A stretch of 48,248 nucleotides of DNA from Caldilineaceae bacterium. Lineage in GTDB: Bacteria > Chloroflexota > Anaerolineae > Caldilineales > Caldilineaceae. Below are positions 7,329 to 17,980 of this stretch, one piece after another. The notes under the pieces were generated by a model. That model saw only the letters and a list, made by a program, of their open reading frames with translations. It made no database searches and was not told the origin of the DNA. The stretch is from NCBI GenBank assembly GCA_020845455.1, contig JADLFO010000149.1, positions 1 through 48,248 of the forward strand, read 5' to 3'. Within the stretch, counting starts at the first letter, position 1, and every line of letters begins with the position of its first letter. The translations under genes and the position numbers were made by a program.

Positions 7329-8279
7329 ATGACGGTACCAGGCCAGTCCGGACCTACTGTGACCAACGTCCCGCCGGTCATAGACTACGAGGGCAGCCAC
7401 TATCGCACGGAGTTCTGGGAAGGACAGGGCCGCAATTACGAGGATGCGACCGAACGGTTGGCGTTGCAGCGTCTGCTGCCGCCGACGGGGCGTTGCATTG
7501 CCGAAATTGGAGCGGGATTTGGCCGGCTGGCGGATCTCTATCTGGGCTATGACCAGATCGTCTTGTTCGACTACAGCCGCAGCCTGCTGCACGAGGCGGT
7601 GGAACGTTGGGGCCACGACCCTCGTTTTGTCTTCGTCGCAGGTAATATATACCAGCTTTCGCTGGCAAAGGCAAGTCTAGACACTCTGGTGATGGTGCGC
7701 GTCATGCACCATCTGGCCGACGTGCCGCAGACCTTGGCACAGATTCGCCGTGTGCTCCAACCGAATGGGGTGGCGCTGGTGGAATATGCCAACAAGCGCA
7801 ATCTAAAGGCCCTGGCTCGCTGGGCGCTGGGCCGGCAGACATGGTCCCCCATGGACCCGGCTCCGGTCGAGTTTGTTGAACTGAACTTTGACTTTCATCC
7901 AGCCTGGATGTGGGAACAGTTTGAGCGGGCGCACCTGTGCGTGCGCCGGCAATACGCCGTCTCGCATTTTCGACTGCCCCTGCTCAAACGATCTGTCTCG
8001 GCAGCGAGGCTGGCACAACTGGACAGTTGGCTTTTTCGCATGGGCGGCAGATATCCACTGGCGCCCAGCGTCTTTGTCCAACTCCAGGGGGCTGTCAAAG
8101 AGGCCGCGCCTGTCCTTGACCGGCATGCGGCCATTACCGATCTTTTCTGTTGTCCGGTCTGCAGCGGCGACCGGACGTTTGACTTGGTCGAGGAGAATAC
8201 GTTAGTCTGCCGCTCCTGCCATACGCGGTATGGGCGGCGCGCCGGAATCTGGGATTTCAAGGAGCCGGTCGACGGGTAG
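7329..8279 (+). CDS. SAM-dependent methyltransferase with C-terminal zinc ribbon
   Basis: A 316-residue class I methyltransferase. Motif I is [14 protein letters not shown] (about residues 57-70). The next strand ends VLFDYS, the acidic residue that would contact SAM, and [12 protein letters not shown] is a typical motif IV region. The C-terminus adds a Cys4-type knuckle, CCPVC ... [17 protein letters not shown], as in Trm112-like or LigD-like ribbons fused to methyltransferases. The substrate is unknown. The ATG at 7329 is preferred over the TTG at 7323. GATAAT lies 5 bp upstream, which may indicate a leaderless message, although no good -35 is seen. It precedes the principal sigma gene and lies between two parS sites. 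Confidence 0.82.
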   Translation: MTVPGQSGPTVTNVPPVIDYEGSHYRTEFWEGQGRNYEDATERLALQRLLPPTGRCIAEIGAGFGRLADLYLGYDQIVLFDYSRSLLHEAVERWGHDPRFVFVAGNIYQLSLAKASLDTLVMVRVMHHLADVPQTLAQIRRVLQPNGVALVEYANKRNLKALARWALGRQTWSPMDPAPVEFVELNFDFHPAWMWEQFERAHLCVRRQYAVSHFRLPLLKRSVSAARLAQLDSWLFRMGGRYPLAPSVFVQLQGAVKEAAPVLDRHAAITDLFCCPVCSGDRTFDLVEENTLVCRSCHTRYGRRAGIWDFKEPVDG

Positions 8280-8329
8280 CGGAGCCTTTCGGCCTTTGGG
8301 CATTTTGTGTGCATATAGCGGGAGCAATC

Positions 8330-9625
8330 ATGGCGAAGCAAAAACATATCGATGTATCCATGGATGAGGAACTGGAATTGGATCTGGACGGCGACTTCGA
8401 GGAAGGGCTTGAAGTCGCCGGCGATACCCCTCTTGCCGCTGAGAATGGCGCGGAACCGTCCGAGCCTGCTCAGGTGTTGACTCCGGAAGCAGCGCTCGAA
8501 TATCTGCTCAACTTGGGCCGCAGCCAAGGTTACGTCAGCTTTGACGACGTGCTGCAGGTGATGCCGGAAGCGGAGAGCAATATGGACCAGCTCGAAGATA
8601 CCTTTGCCTCGTTGTTCGAGCAGGGGATCGAGGTGGGTCAGAGCCGCGAGGACGAGCCGTCTGAGGGACCGGAGGCCGAAGCCGATATGGTGGAGGATGA
8701 CTCGTTCGACCTGAGCCAGATCGAGATCGACGATTCGATCAGCCTCTATCTGAAGGAGATCGGGCGAGTCCCGCTGCTCACGGCTGAGGAGGAGGTTTCG
8801 CTCGCCAAGCGCATGGAGAAGGGTCGCGAGTCGCGCAAGCAGCTGGCCCAAGGCGTAGATGACTGGGAGGAACGCGAGCGCCTGCTGTGGTATGTGCGCG
8901 ACGGGCAGGCCGCGCAAGAGCATCTGATCAAAGCCAACAGCCGCCTTGTAGTGAGCGTGGCCAAGAAATACGTGGGCCGCGGCGTGCCGTTCTTGGATCT
9001 GATCCAGGAAGGCAATATCGGGCTGATCCGTGCTGTCAAAAAGTTCGATTTTCGGCGGGGGTTTAAGTTTAGCACCTATGCCACTTGGTGGATCCGGCAG
9101 GCCGTGACCCGCGCTATCGCCGACCAGGGGCGCACAATCCGCGTGCCGGTACACATGTATGAGCAGATCAACCGGCTGACCCGGACCAGCCGCCAACTGG
9201 TGCAGGAACTGGGCCGCGACCCCACCACCGAGGAGATCGCGGGCGAACTGGGCGTCACCCCGCGCAAGGTGGAGCACATCATGCGTGTCAGCCAGCGCCC
9301 CCTCAGCCTTGAGATGCCCGTCGGCGAGGAGGAGGACAGCTACCTGGGCGACTTCATCGAGGATGAAGATGCCGATGCCCCCGGTGAAGCCGCGGGCCAG
9401 CAGCTTCTGCGCGAGGTGATCGACGAGATCTTCCAAAGCTTGACCCCACGCGAGGTGCGTATCTTGCAGTTGCGCTTTGGGTTAGTCGACGGCTACTGCT
9501 ACACGTTGGAAGAGGTGGGCAAGAAGTTCGGCGTCACGCGCGAGCGTATCCGCCAAATCGAAGCGCAAGCCTTGAGCCGGCTGCGCCACCCCAGCCGCAG
9601 CCGCAAGCTGCGCGACTATCTGTAG
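8330..9625 (+). CDS. rpoD: Principal RNA polymerase sigma factor (sigma-70/SigA)
   Basis: A 431-residue primary sigma factor. After an acidic N-terminus it shows region 1.2 ([20 protein letters not shown]), region 2 with the -10-recognition and melting helix ([20 protein letters not shown]), region 3, and region 4 with [20 protein letters not shown] for -35 recognition. The length and complete regions 1.2-4.2 identify the housekeeping sigma factor rather than an alternative one. The ATG at 8330 has GGGAG upstream; an in-frame GTG at 8309 is less likely. It is followed by a parS site and a strong bidirectional terminator. The promoters in this window (TTGACA-like, 17 bp, TGCTAnnnT) fit its recognition helices. 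Confidence 0.95.
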   Translation: MAKQKHIDVSMDEELELDLDGDFEEGLEVAGDTPLAAENGAEPSEPAQVLTPEAALEYLLNLGRSQGYVSFDDVLQVMPEAESNMDQLEDTFASLFEQGIEVGQSREDEPSEGPEAEADMVEDDSFDLSQIEIDDSISLYLKEIGRVPLLTAEEEVSLAKRMEKGRESRKQLAQGVDDWEERERLLWYVRDGQAAQEHLIKANSRLVVSVAKKYVGRGVPFLDLIQEGNIGLIRAVKKFDFRRGFKFSTYATWWIRQAVTRAIADQGRTIRVPVHMYEQINRLTRTSRQLVQELGRDPTTEEIAGELGVTPRKVEHIMRVSQRPLSLEMPVGEEEDSYLGDFIEDEDADAPGEAAGQQLLREVIDEIFQSLTPREVRILQLRFGLVDGYCYTLEEVGKKFGVTRERIRQIEAQALSRLRHPSRSRKLRDYL

Positions 9626-9663
9626 GCCACTAGGGGGCGAGGACCCCTTCCCCCGGTCTCCTC

Positions 9664-9679
9664 TGTTTCACGTGAAACA
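9664..9679. other. parS chromosome-partition site 2
   Basis: A second perfect TGTTTCACGTGAAACA. It lies between the rpoD stop codon and the terminator stem, which begins at the next base. Confidence 0.93.
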
Positions 9680-9711
9680 AAAACCGCCGGCCCACACGGG
9701 CCGGCGGTTTT
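9680..9711. terminator. Bidirectional terminator between rpoD and the E1 gene
   Basis: A perfect 14-bp stem AAAACCGCCGGCCC / GGGCCGGCGGTTTT with the loop ACAC. A- and T-runs on each side suit both convergent transcripts. Confidence 0.93.
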
Positions 9712-9720
9712 GATCCGCCA

Positions 9721-12180
9721 TCAGATGCCGGCGCGGTTGCGCTCTAGGATGTCGCCGGTCGCCTGCTGCGTCGCCACCTGATGGCCGGGCAGCGGCAGCA
9801 GCCGTTCGTGGATGGCGTCAAGGAACCACTCCTTCTGCGGAAAGAAAATATCCTCCAGTTCTGCCGGCGGCGTGATCCAGTTGCGCGCGCCGATCACCAC
9901 CACGGGACCGTCCAGGTAGTCAAAGGCCAGTTGCGACAGGTTGGAAGCCATTGTGTGCAGGAAGGAGCCGCGCTCGCATGCGTCCGACGCCATCACCACC
10001 TTGCCCGTCTTCTTAACCGATTCCACGATCGGGCCGTAGTTGAGCGGGTTGATAAAGCGGGCGTCAATCACCTCGCTGCTCAGCCCATAGCGTTCCTGCA
10101 ACTCGTCTGCCGCCTCCAACGCCCGGTAGAGCGTCGCCCCCACCGTCACAATCGTGAGGTCGCTGCCCTCGCGACGCACCGCCGGCTCACCCACCTCGAC
10201 CTCATAGTAGCCGGTCGGCACACCCTCGGCGACCAAGACCTCCGGCTCCGAATAGAGCCGCTGGCTTTCAAAAAAGACCACTGGGTCGGCGCCGTGCAGC
10301 GCCAGGTTGAGCATCCCCTTGGCGTCATAGGGCGTCGCCGGGAACATGACCTGCAAGCCGGGGATGTGCGCCACCATCGAGGTCCAGTCCTGCGAGTGCT
10401 GTGCGCCATATTTGGCGCCGACCGACACGCGCAGCACCAGCGGCATCTCCAAAACGCCGCCGGACATCGCTTGCCATTTCGCCATCTGGTTGAAGATCTC
10501 GTCGCCGGCACGGCCCATAAAGTCACAGTACATCAACTCGGCCAGGGCGCGCCCCCCGCTGAGCGCATAACCCACGCCTGCACCCACGATCGCGCCTTCC
10601 GAGATCGGCGTGTTGAAGAGCCGGTGATAGGGCAGGGCCTCGGTTAACCCTCGGTAGACCCCAAACGCCCCGCCCCAATCTCGGTTCTCCTCTCCAAAGG
10701 CGACCATGGTCGGGTCCTCATAGAAGCGGTAGATCACCGCCTCGAACAGCGCCTCGGCGTAGCTGACGCAGCGCAGCTTGGGCAGCGGCTTGCCGTTCTC
10801 CAGCCCGAAGCGGTGTTTGGCCTGCGTCGCCTGCAGGCGCGTCTGCTCCTTGGGCAGCAGCACCTCCGGCGTGCCTTCGGCCATGCGCGCTTGCTGCCGG
10901 TTAGAGAACATCAGCCCGCCGATCACATCCGACGTGGTACTGATGCGCGGCGAAAGCTCCGGCGAACTGGCCGCCTCCAGCAGCTTGACCATACGCCCGA
11001 CCGTCTCCTCCTGCATAGCCGACAGCGCGCCCTCGTCCGCATGGCCGTTCTGCTTGAGGTAGTCGGCATAGCCCAAGAGCGCATCTTGGCCCATCCAGAG
11101 GTCTAGCTCCTCCTTGGTGCGGTAGGCCGAGGCGTCCGAGGGGGAATGGCCGGAAAAGCGATAGGTCACGGTGTCCAGCAGCACCGGGCCGCGGCCATCC
11201 AGCAGCACCTTGCGTTTGCGTTCGATGGCGTCGGCCACGGCCAGCGGGTTATAGCCGTCGATCCGTTCGGCGTGCATCGCTTCGGGGTTGACGCCCAGCC
11301 CGACCCGCGCCAGAATATCAAAGCCCATCGTCTCGCCTTTGGGCTGTCCCCCCATGCCGTAAAAATTGTTCATAAAATGAAAGAGCATGGGCGGCGCGCC
11401 GCCGATCGACTCATCCCAAAGCGTGCGATACTGGTCCATGGCCGCGATCATCATCGCTTCCCAGACCGGCCCGCAGCCCAACGACGCATCGCCAATATTG
11501 GCGATGACGATCCCCGGCTTGCGGTTGATGCGTTTGAACAGCGCCGACCCCATGGCAATATCAGCCGAGCCGCCGACGATAGCGTTGTTGGGCATCACGC
11601 CAAAGGGCGGGAAAAAAGCGTGCATCGACCCGCCCATGCCCAGGTTAAAGCCCGTGGCGCGGCCAAAGATCTCGGCCAGCGTGCCATAAAGAACATACTG
11701 CAGCGCCAGTTCTTTGATGTCAGCGACGTTGGCAATCCGTTCGACCACGCGCAGCGGCGCGCCGTCCATATAGGACTCCATCACCTCTGCCAGTTCGTTT
11801 TCACCCATCTTGGCGATGGCGGATAGGCTCTTGGCGATGATCTCGCCGTGGCTGCGATGTGAGCCGAAGATAAAGTCCTCCGGCCCCAGGTAATACGCCT
11901 GCCCCACGGCGGCTGATTCCTGCCCGATCGACAGATGAGCCGGCCCCTTGTGGTTGTATTCGACGCCGTGATAGACGCCTTCCTTCTTGATGCGATCCAA
12001 CATCGTCTCGAACTCGCGGATCTGCACCATATCGCGATAGATGCGCACCAAGTTTTCGCTGCCGTATTTGGCTGCCTCCGCCGCCGGGTCCGACACATAG
12101 GCGTTGACCGGGATTTCCGGCGCGGTTAAAACCCCGCGCCGGCGCACCTCGCGCGGGTCAATCGGTATCACTTTTGGCAT
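9721..12180 (-). CDS. 2-oxoacid dehydrogenase E1, fused alpha and beta subunits
   Basis: An 819-residue fusion. The first half is the TPP-binding alpha subunit, with [20 protein letters not shown] and a TPP/Mg motif GDASLG ... FHFMNN (about residues 230-275). The second half, from about residue 470, is the beta subunit, with [25 protein letters not shown] and the C-terminal transketolase-like domain. E1 decarboxylates a 2-oxoacid and passes the acyl group to the lipoyl arm of E2, here encoded just upstream in the operon. The substrate could be branched-chain 2-oxoacids, acetoin or pyruvate; the sequence alone does not decide. GAGGAA precedes the ATG. No E3 gene is in the window. Confidence 0.88.
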   Translation of the reverse strand: MPKVIPIDPREVRRRGVLTAPEIPVNAYVSDPAAEAAKYGSENLVRIYRDMVQIREFETMLDRIKKEGVYHGVEYNHKGPAHLSIGQESAAVGQAYYLGPEDFIFGSHRSHGEIIAKSLSAIAKMGENELAEVMESYMDGAPLRVVERIANVADIKELALQYVLYGTLAEIFGRATGFNLGMGGSMHAFFPPFGVMPNNAIVGGSADIAMGSALFKRINRKPGIVIANIGDASLGCGPVWEAMMIAAMDQYRTLWDESIGGAPPMLFHFMNNFYGMGGQPKGETMGFDILARVGLGVNPEAMHAERIDGYNPLAVADAIERKRKVLLDGRGPVLLDTVTYRFSGHSPSDASAYRTKEELDLWMGQDALLGYADYLKQNGHADEGALSAMQEETVGRMVKLLEAASSPELSPRISTTSDVIGGLMFSNRQQARMAEGTPEVLLPKEQTRLQATQAKHRFGLENGKPLPKLRCVSYAEALFEAVIYRFYEDPTMVAFGEENRDWGGAFGVYRGLTEALPYHRLFNTPISEGAIVGAGVGYALSGGRALAELMYCDFMGRAGDEIFNQMAKWQAMSGGVLEMPLVLRVSVGAKYGAQHSQDWTSMVAHIPGLQVMFPATPYDAKGMLNLALHGADPVVFFESQRLYSEPEVLVAEGVPTGYYEVEVGEPAVRREGSDLTIVTVGATLYRALEAADELQERYGLSSEVIDARFINPLNYGPIVESVKKTGKVVMASDACERGSFLHTMASNLSQLAFDYLDGPVVVIGARNWITPPAELEDIFFPQKEWFLDAIHERLLPLPGHQVATQQATGDILERNRAGI

Positions 12181-12254
12181 GAATTTCCTCGCTTATTCCC
12201 ACTCGATCAAATCGATCCCGCGCAACGATTAGATAAAAGAATTTTGGCACTCAT

Positions 12255-13619
12255 CTAAATCGCCAGCAGCAGGTCTATCTCGGCCAGCCCGCGGCCCAGC
12301 GCCTGCAAGAAACGCGCTCCCGGCGCGCCGTCCACCACCTGGTGGTTGATCGTCAGCGACAGCCCGATATGCGGGACAAACTCCAACTCGCCATCGACCT
12401 CCACGGGTTTAAGGTTGACATTGCTCACTCCCAAAATTGCCACTTGCGGCGGGTTCAAGATCGGCGTGAAATGCTCGATCCCCAAATGGCCCAAGTTCGT
12501 TACGGTGAACGTGCCGCCCGCCAACTCGTCCGGGGTGGATTTGCCCGTCTGCGCGGCCGTGGCTAACCGTTTGCTCTCCTCTGCCAGACGGCGCAGCGAG
12601 AGGTGGTTAGCACGCTGCACCACCGGCACGATCAGCCCGCGCGGGGTGTCCACGGCAAATCCCAAATGCACGTCGTGATACTGGCGGATCTCATTGTCGA
12701 TGAAAAGCGCATTGACCGCCGGATGTTGGGGCAGGATACGGCTTGCGGCAAAGAGAACCAGGTCGTTGATGGTCACGCCCTGCAGCCCCAATTCTGGGGC
12801 GCTTGCCTTCAAGCCGCGGCGCAGCGCCATCAGCTTGCGCGCGTCGGCGCTGCTGTTGAGCGTCAGTTGGGCTGTGGTTTGCAGAGAGGCCAGCATCCGG
12901 TCTGCGATCACCCTGCGTATCCCCTTGACGGGGACGACTTCGTAGCCGCCGGCGGCAGCAGGCGTGGCGGGGACTGCCGCAGGGAGCGGCGCAGCCGGCG
13001 CGGGCGCCCCCTGGGCGCTTAGATCGTGCGACATCACGCGCCCACCGGGGCCGCTGCCCTGCGTCGGGGCCGTGTAACCGCCGCGCTCTACCATGGCGCG
13101 CGCCACCGGGCTGAACTTGGGCTGCGCGGTGATGGCCGCCTGAACATCACGTTCGACGATGCGACCCTGCGGCCCGCTGCCCTGCAGCGCGCCCACGTCG
13201 ATCTGCCGCTGTTCGGCCAGATGGTGAGCGCGCGGGCTGATCCCAGGCGCGCGGCTTGGCGGCGCGCCCTCTGCCGTGGGCACAGATACAGCCTGCGGCG
13301 GCTCGCTCGGTGCAGCCGCCGCAGCAGGGGCCGATGCAGCGGATGTAGCCCCCGCGGGCGCGAGATCGTCCACCGCCTCTCCCGGCCGGCCGACCGCGGC
13401 GATCGTGGTCAAGACCGGCACATCGTCGCCCACCTCAAAAAAGCGCGCCAACAGCGTGCCCGCTGCCGGGCTGGGAACCTCGACCACCGCCTTATCTGTC
13501 TCGACTTCGCACAGAATATCGCCTTCGGCGACTGTGTCGCCCGGCTGTTTTTTCCATTCGACAATGATACAGCTTTCCACAGTCTGCCCCTGTTTGGGCA
13601 TCGCTACCGCTGTTGCCAT
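12255..13619 (-). CDS. 2-oxoacid dehydrogenase E2 (dihydrolipoamide acyltransferase) with two E3-binding-like domains
   Basis: A 454-residue E2. It has an N-terminal lipoyl domain (residues 1-77) with the lipoylated Lys43 in ETDKAVVEV, then an Ala/Pro linker. A peripheral-subunit-binding domain follows (127-163, SPRAHHLAE ... [13 protein letters not shown]), and a second similar but degenerate one (169-201, SPVARAMVE ... [13 protein letters not shown]). The catalytic domain begins about 225 and carries HQVVDG near the C-terminus. The ATG at 13619 is chosen over a 59-codon upstream extension because GGGGGA precedes it and [15 protein letters not shown] is the usual start of a lipoyl domain. 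It acts with the downstream fused E1. Two PSBD-like units in one E2 are unusual. Confidence 0.9.
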   Translation of the reverse strand: MATAVAMPKQGQTVESCIIVEWKKQPGDTVAEGDILCEVETDKAVVEVPSPAAGTLLARFFEVGDDVPVLTTIAAVGRPGEAVDDLAPAGATSAASAPAAAAAPSEPPQAVSVPTAEGAPPSRAPGISPRAHHLAEQRQIDVGALQGSGPQGRIVERDVQAAITAQPKFSPVARAMVERGGYTAPTQGSGPGGRVMSHDLSAQGAPAPAAPLPAAVPATPAAAGGYEVVPVKGIRRVIADRMLASLQTTAQLTLNSSADARKLMALRRGLKASAPELGLQGVTINDLVLFAASRILPQHPAVNALFIDNEIRQYHDVHLGFAVDTPRGLIVPVVQRANHLSLRRLAEESKRLATAAQTGKSTPDELAGGTFTVTNLGHLGIEHFTPILNPPQVAILGVSNVNLKPVEVDGELEFVPHIGLSLTINHQVVDGAPGARFLQALGRGLAEIDLLLAI

Positions 13620-13656
13620 GATTCCCCCGTCCCGTGCTATTGGCAATCTGCTATCT

Positions 13657-14486
<830 letters not shown>

Positions 14487-14487
<1 letters not shown>

Positions 14488-15992
14488 CAAGACTGCCCTT
14501 GGAGGCGGGCCAGCCGCGCATAGAGCGGAGCCAGCGCGGTATAGGCATCGGCAAACACGGCGACCAGTTCGTCATAGACGGCAGCATGCGCCGGGTCAGG
14601 CTGGATCGTCTCGACGATACATGCCTGTGCCGCGGCCATCTGCCAGTCATACAGCCCCACCGCCACGCCGCCTGCCACCGCCGCCCCCCAGACGGTGGCC
14701 TCACTTTGCAGCGCCGGCGTCTGCACAGGCAGCCCAAAGCAGCCCGCCAGGATCTGCCGCCAGAGCCGGCTTTGGCTGCCGCCGCCGATCAAGCGGATGG
14801 CGCGGATGCCGGGCGCCTGGGCGCGCAGCACATCGAGGATCAAGCGCAGGTTGAGCGCCACCCCTTCGAGCACCGCCCGCGCCAGCGTGGGGCGATCCGT
14901 AGGCATCGCCATGCCCAGCCAGGCCGCCCGCGCCAGCGGGCTCCAATGAGGGCTGCGCTCGCCCAGCAGATAGGGCAAAAAGAGCACCCCGCCCGCGCCC
15001 GGCGCAACCGCGGCGGCGGCTGCGTCCAACTCCTGGTCCGGCGTTTGCAGCAGACGCCAGGCCCAATCGCGCGCCCCGCCCGCGGCCTGCATCGTGCCCA
15101 TGGGGCTGTAGCGCTGCGGATGCAGGTGATGAAAGGTAAAGCTGCGCTGCTGCGGGTCGAACACAGGCGCGAGGCTGCTGACGCTGACCCAGGCCGAACT
15201 GCCGACCGAGCAGTAGGCATCGCCCGGTTCGATCACGCCCGCCCCGGCGCCGGCGCACGCGCCGTCGCCGCCGCCGATCACCACCGGCGTGCCTGCGGTC
15301 AGCCCCGTCACTGCGGCTGCGGCCGCGGTCACGCGGCCCACCACCGTGTCCGATGCATAAAGCGGCGGCAAGCAGCCTTCGTCCAGCCTCAGCGCGTCCA
15401 AAAAAGGCCGGTGCCAGCGATGCCCCTCCAGGTCAAAGAGCAGCGTGCCCGATGCGTCTGAATAATCGGTAGCCGGCGTGCCGGTCAGCCGGTAGACGGC
15501 GTAATCCTTGGGCTGCAGAAAGCAGACAGCAGCGGCAAATAGGTCAGGTTGATGGTCGCGCAGCCAGAGCATCTTGGGCGCACTGTAGGCCGGGCTGACG
15601 CGGTGGCCGGTGCGCCGGTAGACCTCGGCTGCGCCACAGACCTGCGCCAGATAGCCGGCCTGGGGCTGGGCGCGCTGGTCGGCCCAAATGATACAGGAGC
15701 GCAGCGGATCGCCATCCCGACCCAGCGCCACACAGCCCATCATCTGCCCGCTGAAAGAGACCGCCGCAATCTCGCCCGGCGCGACCCCCGACTGCGCCAG
15801 AAGTTGCCGGGTGGCCCGACAGACGGCACGCCACCAGTCATCCGGCTCTTGTTCGGCCCAGTTGGGTTGTGGATAGGTCGTCGGATACCCGGCAAAGGCG
15901 CTTCCGACCAGGCAGCCCTGCGCGTCGAACAAGCTGGCCTTGTTTCCTGTCGTGCCCAGATCATGCGCCAAGATAAAAGGTGAAGTAGCCAT
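14487..15992 (-). CDS. xylB: FGGY-family sugar kinase, xylulokinase-like
   Basis: A 501-residue FGGY carbohydrate kinase. It shows the phosphate-1 loop [15 protein letters not shown] at the N-terminus, the substrate-binding stretch [18 protein letters not shown], the signature region [16 protein letters not shown], and the adenosine motif [16 protein letters not shown]. The arrangement is closest to D-xylulose kinases, but FGGY specificities shift easily. The start at 15992 lies 9 bases after a -10 element, so the mRNA should be almost leaderless; the upstream 13-codon extension overlaps the promoter. It is the first gene of a four-gene minus-strand unit with HAD phosphatase, E2 and E1. No xylose isomerase is visible. 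Confidence 0.82.
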
Positions 15993-16001
15993 ATGATTGC
16001 G

Positions 16002-16031
16002 AGTATAACACCCGCCCAAATCGTTTGCCAA
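16002..16031 (-). promoter_or_regulatory. Promoter of the xylulokinase operon
   Basis: TTGGCA (16031-16026), 18-bp spacer and TATACT (16007-16002) with TGT in the extended position. The start codon lies 10 bases downstream of the -10, so the transcript is nearly leaderless. Confidence 0.72.
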
Positions 16032-16186
16032 TATGCCCCGTCAGGCTTCCCATGTGCGCCCAAATGGAACTTGAATCGAAGCACGCAGCCGCACGTTCGC
16101 TTGCGCCGGGTGACAACGGGCTGATGAGAGAGGCTGTAATGCAGTCTGGCGGGCCGCGTTGTGCGGCCGGCGTCCGCCTTTCCCGA

Positions 16187-16215
16187 TTGCAAACCTGCAT
16201 GATCTGTGCTACAGT
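16187..16215 (+). promoter_or_regulatory. Promoter at the head of the sugar island
   Basis: TTGCAA (16187-16192), 17-bp spacer and TGC-TACAGT (16210-16215). Transcription should begin near 16222, upstream of a palindrome and a long hairpin. Confidence 0.75.
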
Positions 16216-16229
16216 TTTCATTGTCTTTT

Positions 16230-16245
16230 GTTTCACTTTCGAAAC
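16230..16245. promoter_or_regulatory. Candidate operator palindrome
   Basis: GTTTC-ACTTTC-GAAAC, including the 8-bp palindrome TTTCGAAA, lies just after the predicted transcription start of the sugar island. The position suits repressor binding. No cognate regulator can be assigned. Confidence 0.4.
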
Positions 16246-16265
16246 CCGTCTCCTACCCCATCATC

Positions 16266-16308
16266 GCTGCCCTCAGCCTCGTCGTTACGCGTCGAGGCTG
16301 AGGGCAGC
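16266..16308 (+). promoter_or_regulatory. Perfect 16-bp inverted repeat in the aldolase 5' leader
   Basis: Arms at 16266-16281 and 16293-16308 are perfectly complementary over 16 bp with an 11-base loop. It ends 17 bases before the aldolase ATG, just upstream of the AAGGA ribosome-binding site. No T-tract follows, so a role in mRNA stability or translation is more likely than termination. Confidence 0.75.
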
Positions 16309-16325
16309 ACTGGCAAGGATGCGCT

Positions 16326-16946
16326 ATGGCCGCAACTTCTGACCCACGCCCGGCAATGGTGGAGATCGCGCGCCTCATGTACGAGCGCCGTCTGACCAAT
16401 GCCGCCGGCGGCAACCTGAGCTGTCGTGTGGGCGACTACATCTATATTTCGCCGCGCTATTTGGGCAGCAAACAGCGTTGGAAGCTGCGTGAGGAGATGG
16501 TGCTGGTCTTCGACAAGGAGTATCAGATCGTCGAGGGCGACCCGGCCATGATCAGCCGCGAAGGCCGAATGCACTTCGCCTGCTATCAGAACTTCCCAGA
16601 GATCAACGGCGTGATCCATGCACACCCGCAATATCTGACCGTCTTTGTTTCGGCGGGTGAGCCGGTGCCGCCGGTCAACCAATATACCGAGAAATTTGGC
16701 AGCATGGAGGTTGTGCCCAACCTCCCCTCCCACAGCCAAGACCTGGCCGATGCGGTGGTGGCGGCGCTGCGCCCGCGCGCGGCGGCGTTGGCCAAAAACG
16801 GCTTGGGGCTGATCTTATCCTGGCATGGGGTGGCGGTGGTCGGTCGCGATCTGGACGATGCCTATGATACCTTGGATCGCCTGGAGTGGAGCGCGCAGAC
16901 GCTCTTACTGGCGCGGGCCGCGGGGATGACCCTCGAAGGGCGCTAG
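16326..16946 (+). CDS. Class II aldolase/adducin family protein (fuculose-phosphate aldolase-like)
   Basis: A 206-residue zinc-dependent class II aldolase domain. NAAGGNLSCR (25-34) is the substrate-phosphate region, E79 the probable catalytic acid, and H98/H100 in HAHPQ plus the later SWHG histidine the zinc ligands. The family cleaves L-fuculose-, L-rhamnulose- or related ketose-1-phosphates to dihydroxyacetone phosphate and an aldehyde, or epimerises ribulose phosphate. It is the first gene of the plus-strand sugar island, followed after 18 bases by a PfkB kinase. AAGGA precedes the ATG. The specific sugar is not shown by sequence; the neighbourhood favours a deoxyhexose or hexose phosphate. 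Confidence 0.83.
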   Translation: MAATSDPRPAMVEIARLMYERRLTNAAGGNLSCRVGDYIYISPRYLGSKQRWKLREEMVLVFDKEYQIVEGDPAMISREGRMHFACYQNFPEINGVIHAHPQYLTVFVSAGEPVPPVNQYTEKFGSMEVVPNLPSHSQDLADAVVAALRPRAAALAKNGLGLILSWHGVAVVGRDLDDAYDTLDRLEWSAQTLLLARAAGMTLEGR

Positions 16947-16964
16947 ACCGCCCGCCATGCTGTC

Positions 16965-17969
16965 GTGACTAGGGGCCTGTCTACCTTGAGTCAGCCTGAA
17001 CCGAGCTTGCCGGGGCTGATCCTGACGGTGACGGCCAACCCGACGATTGACCGCGTGCTCTTTGTGCGCGATTTTGCCATGCAGGATGTGGTGCGCGCCG
17101 AACGCGAGGTGGTCTCGCCCAGCGGCAAGGGTATCGATGTCTCGATCATCCTGCATGTGCTCGGCGTGCCGACCTTGGCCCTGGCGCTCAACGCCGGCTA
17201 CAGCGGGCAGATGCTGGCCGCGCTCTTGGCCGAGCAGGGCGTGCCCTGCGAGTTTATCCCGGCCCGTGGGCAGACGCGCATCGCCGCGTTGATCACCGAC
17301 CAGGCACAGGGCCGCCAATCCACCATCCTGGCCTCGACGCTGCACGCCGGGCCGGAGCATTTGGATCAATTGCTGGCGCGCGTGGTCTGCCATGCGCCGC
17401 AAAGCTGGGGGCTAGTCTGCGCGGGGAGCCTGCCGCCGGGGCTGCCGGAGCGAGCCTTCGCCGACCTGCTGGCCGCAGGCCGTGGGCGGGGTCTAGTGAC
17501 GCTGCTCGACAGTTCGGGGGCCGGTCTGCGCAGCGGGGTGGCCGCTCTGCCCGCCATCCTCAAGGTCAACGGACGTGAACTGGGCGAACTGGCGGCGGAA
17601 GCCGGTCTGCCGCTGCCCGTCTGGGATGACGATCTACGCCCCTTGGCGGATTTTCTGCATGAGCGGCTGGGCGATTGGGCGGGCGAGGCGCTGATCGTGA
17701 CCTTGGGCAAAGCCGGCGCGCTGGCCGTGACCGCCGGCGCCGCCTATCATGCGCCCGCACCGCGTGTCACCTTGGTCAGCCCCGCCGGGGCCGGCGATGC
17801 GGTGGCCGCCGGGGTCATGTTCGGCCGGCGGCGCGGCGACACCTGGGCCGAGGCGCTGCGCTTGGGCGTCGCCGCGGCCGGCGCCGTCGTCCAAAACGAA
17901 GGCACTGCGGTCTGCACCGCCGCCCAGGTCGCGGCCATGCTGCCCTTGGTGCATGTGACAGGGTTATAA
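16965..17969 (+). CDS. PfkB-family sugar kinase (1-phosphofructokinase/tagatose-6-phosphate kinase-like)
   Basis: A PfkB carbohydrate kinase of about 334 residues. The 1-phosphofructokinase-type N-terminus ILTVTANPTIDRV is followed by SPSGKGIDVS, the KVNGRELGEL region and the anion-hole/catalytic motif SPAGAGDAV, whose Asp acts as base. Hexose-1- or -6-phosphate kinases of this subgroup make fructose or tagatose bisphosphate. The start is uncertain: GTG at 16965 has little Shine-Dalgarno sequence and a TTG at 16986 has AGGGG upstream. Conserved sequence begins about 15 residues into the longer form. It lies between the aldolase and the CUT2 transporter genes. Confidence 0.82.
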   Translation: MTRGLSTLSQPEPSLPGLILTVTANPTIDRVLFVRDFAMQDVVRAEREVVSPSGKGIDVSIILHVLGVPTLALALNAGYSGQMLAALLAEQGVPCEFIPARGQTRIAALITDQAQGRQSTILASTLHAGPEHLDQLLARVVCHAPQSWGLVCAGSLPPGLPERAFADLLAAGRGRGLVTLLDSSGAGLRSGVAALPAILKVNGRELGELAAEAGLPLPVWDDDLRPLADFLHERLGDWAGEALIVTLGKAGALAVTAGAAYHAPAPRVTLVSPAGAGDAVAAGVMFGRRRGDTWAEALRLGVAAAGAVVQNEGTAVCTAAQVAAMLPLVHVTGL

Positions 17970-17980
17970 CCGTGAATCTT

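Noticed and set aside
7895-9436. Long minus-strand open frame opposite rpoD
   Set aside because: It is antisense to well-conserved sigma-factor codons and has no recognisable domain; long antisense frames are common at this GC content.
16226-16246. A third parS-like site
   Set aside because: It reads TGTTTCAC then TTTC then GAAAC; the extra spacing breaks the 16-bp palindrome, so ParB binding is not expected.
17675-17980. N-terminal extension of the CUT2 ATPase
   Set aside because: It overlaps the PfkB coding region in another frame and is Arg-rich, typical of a GC-rich shadow frame.
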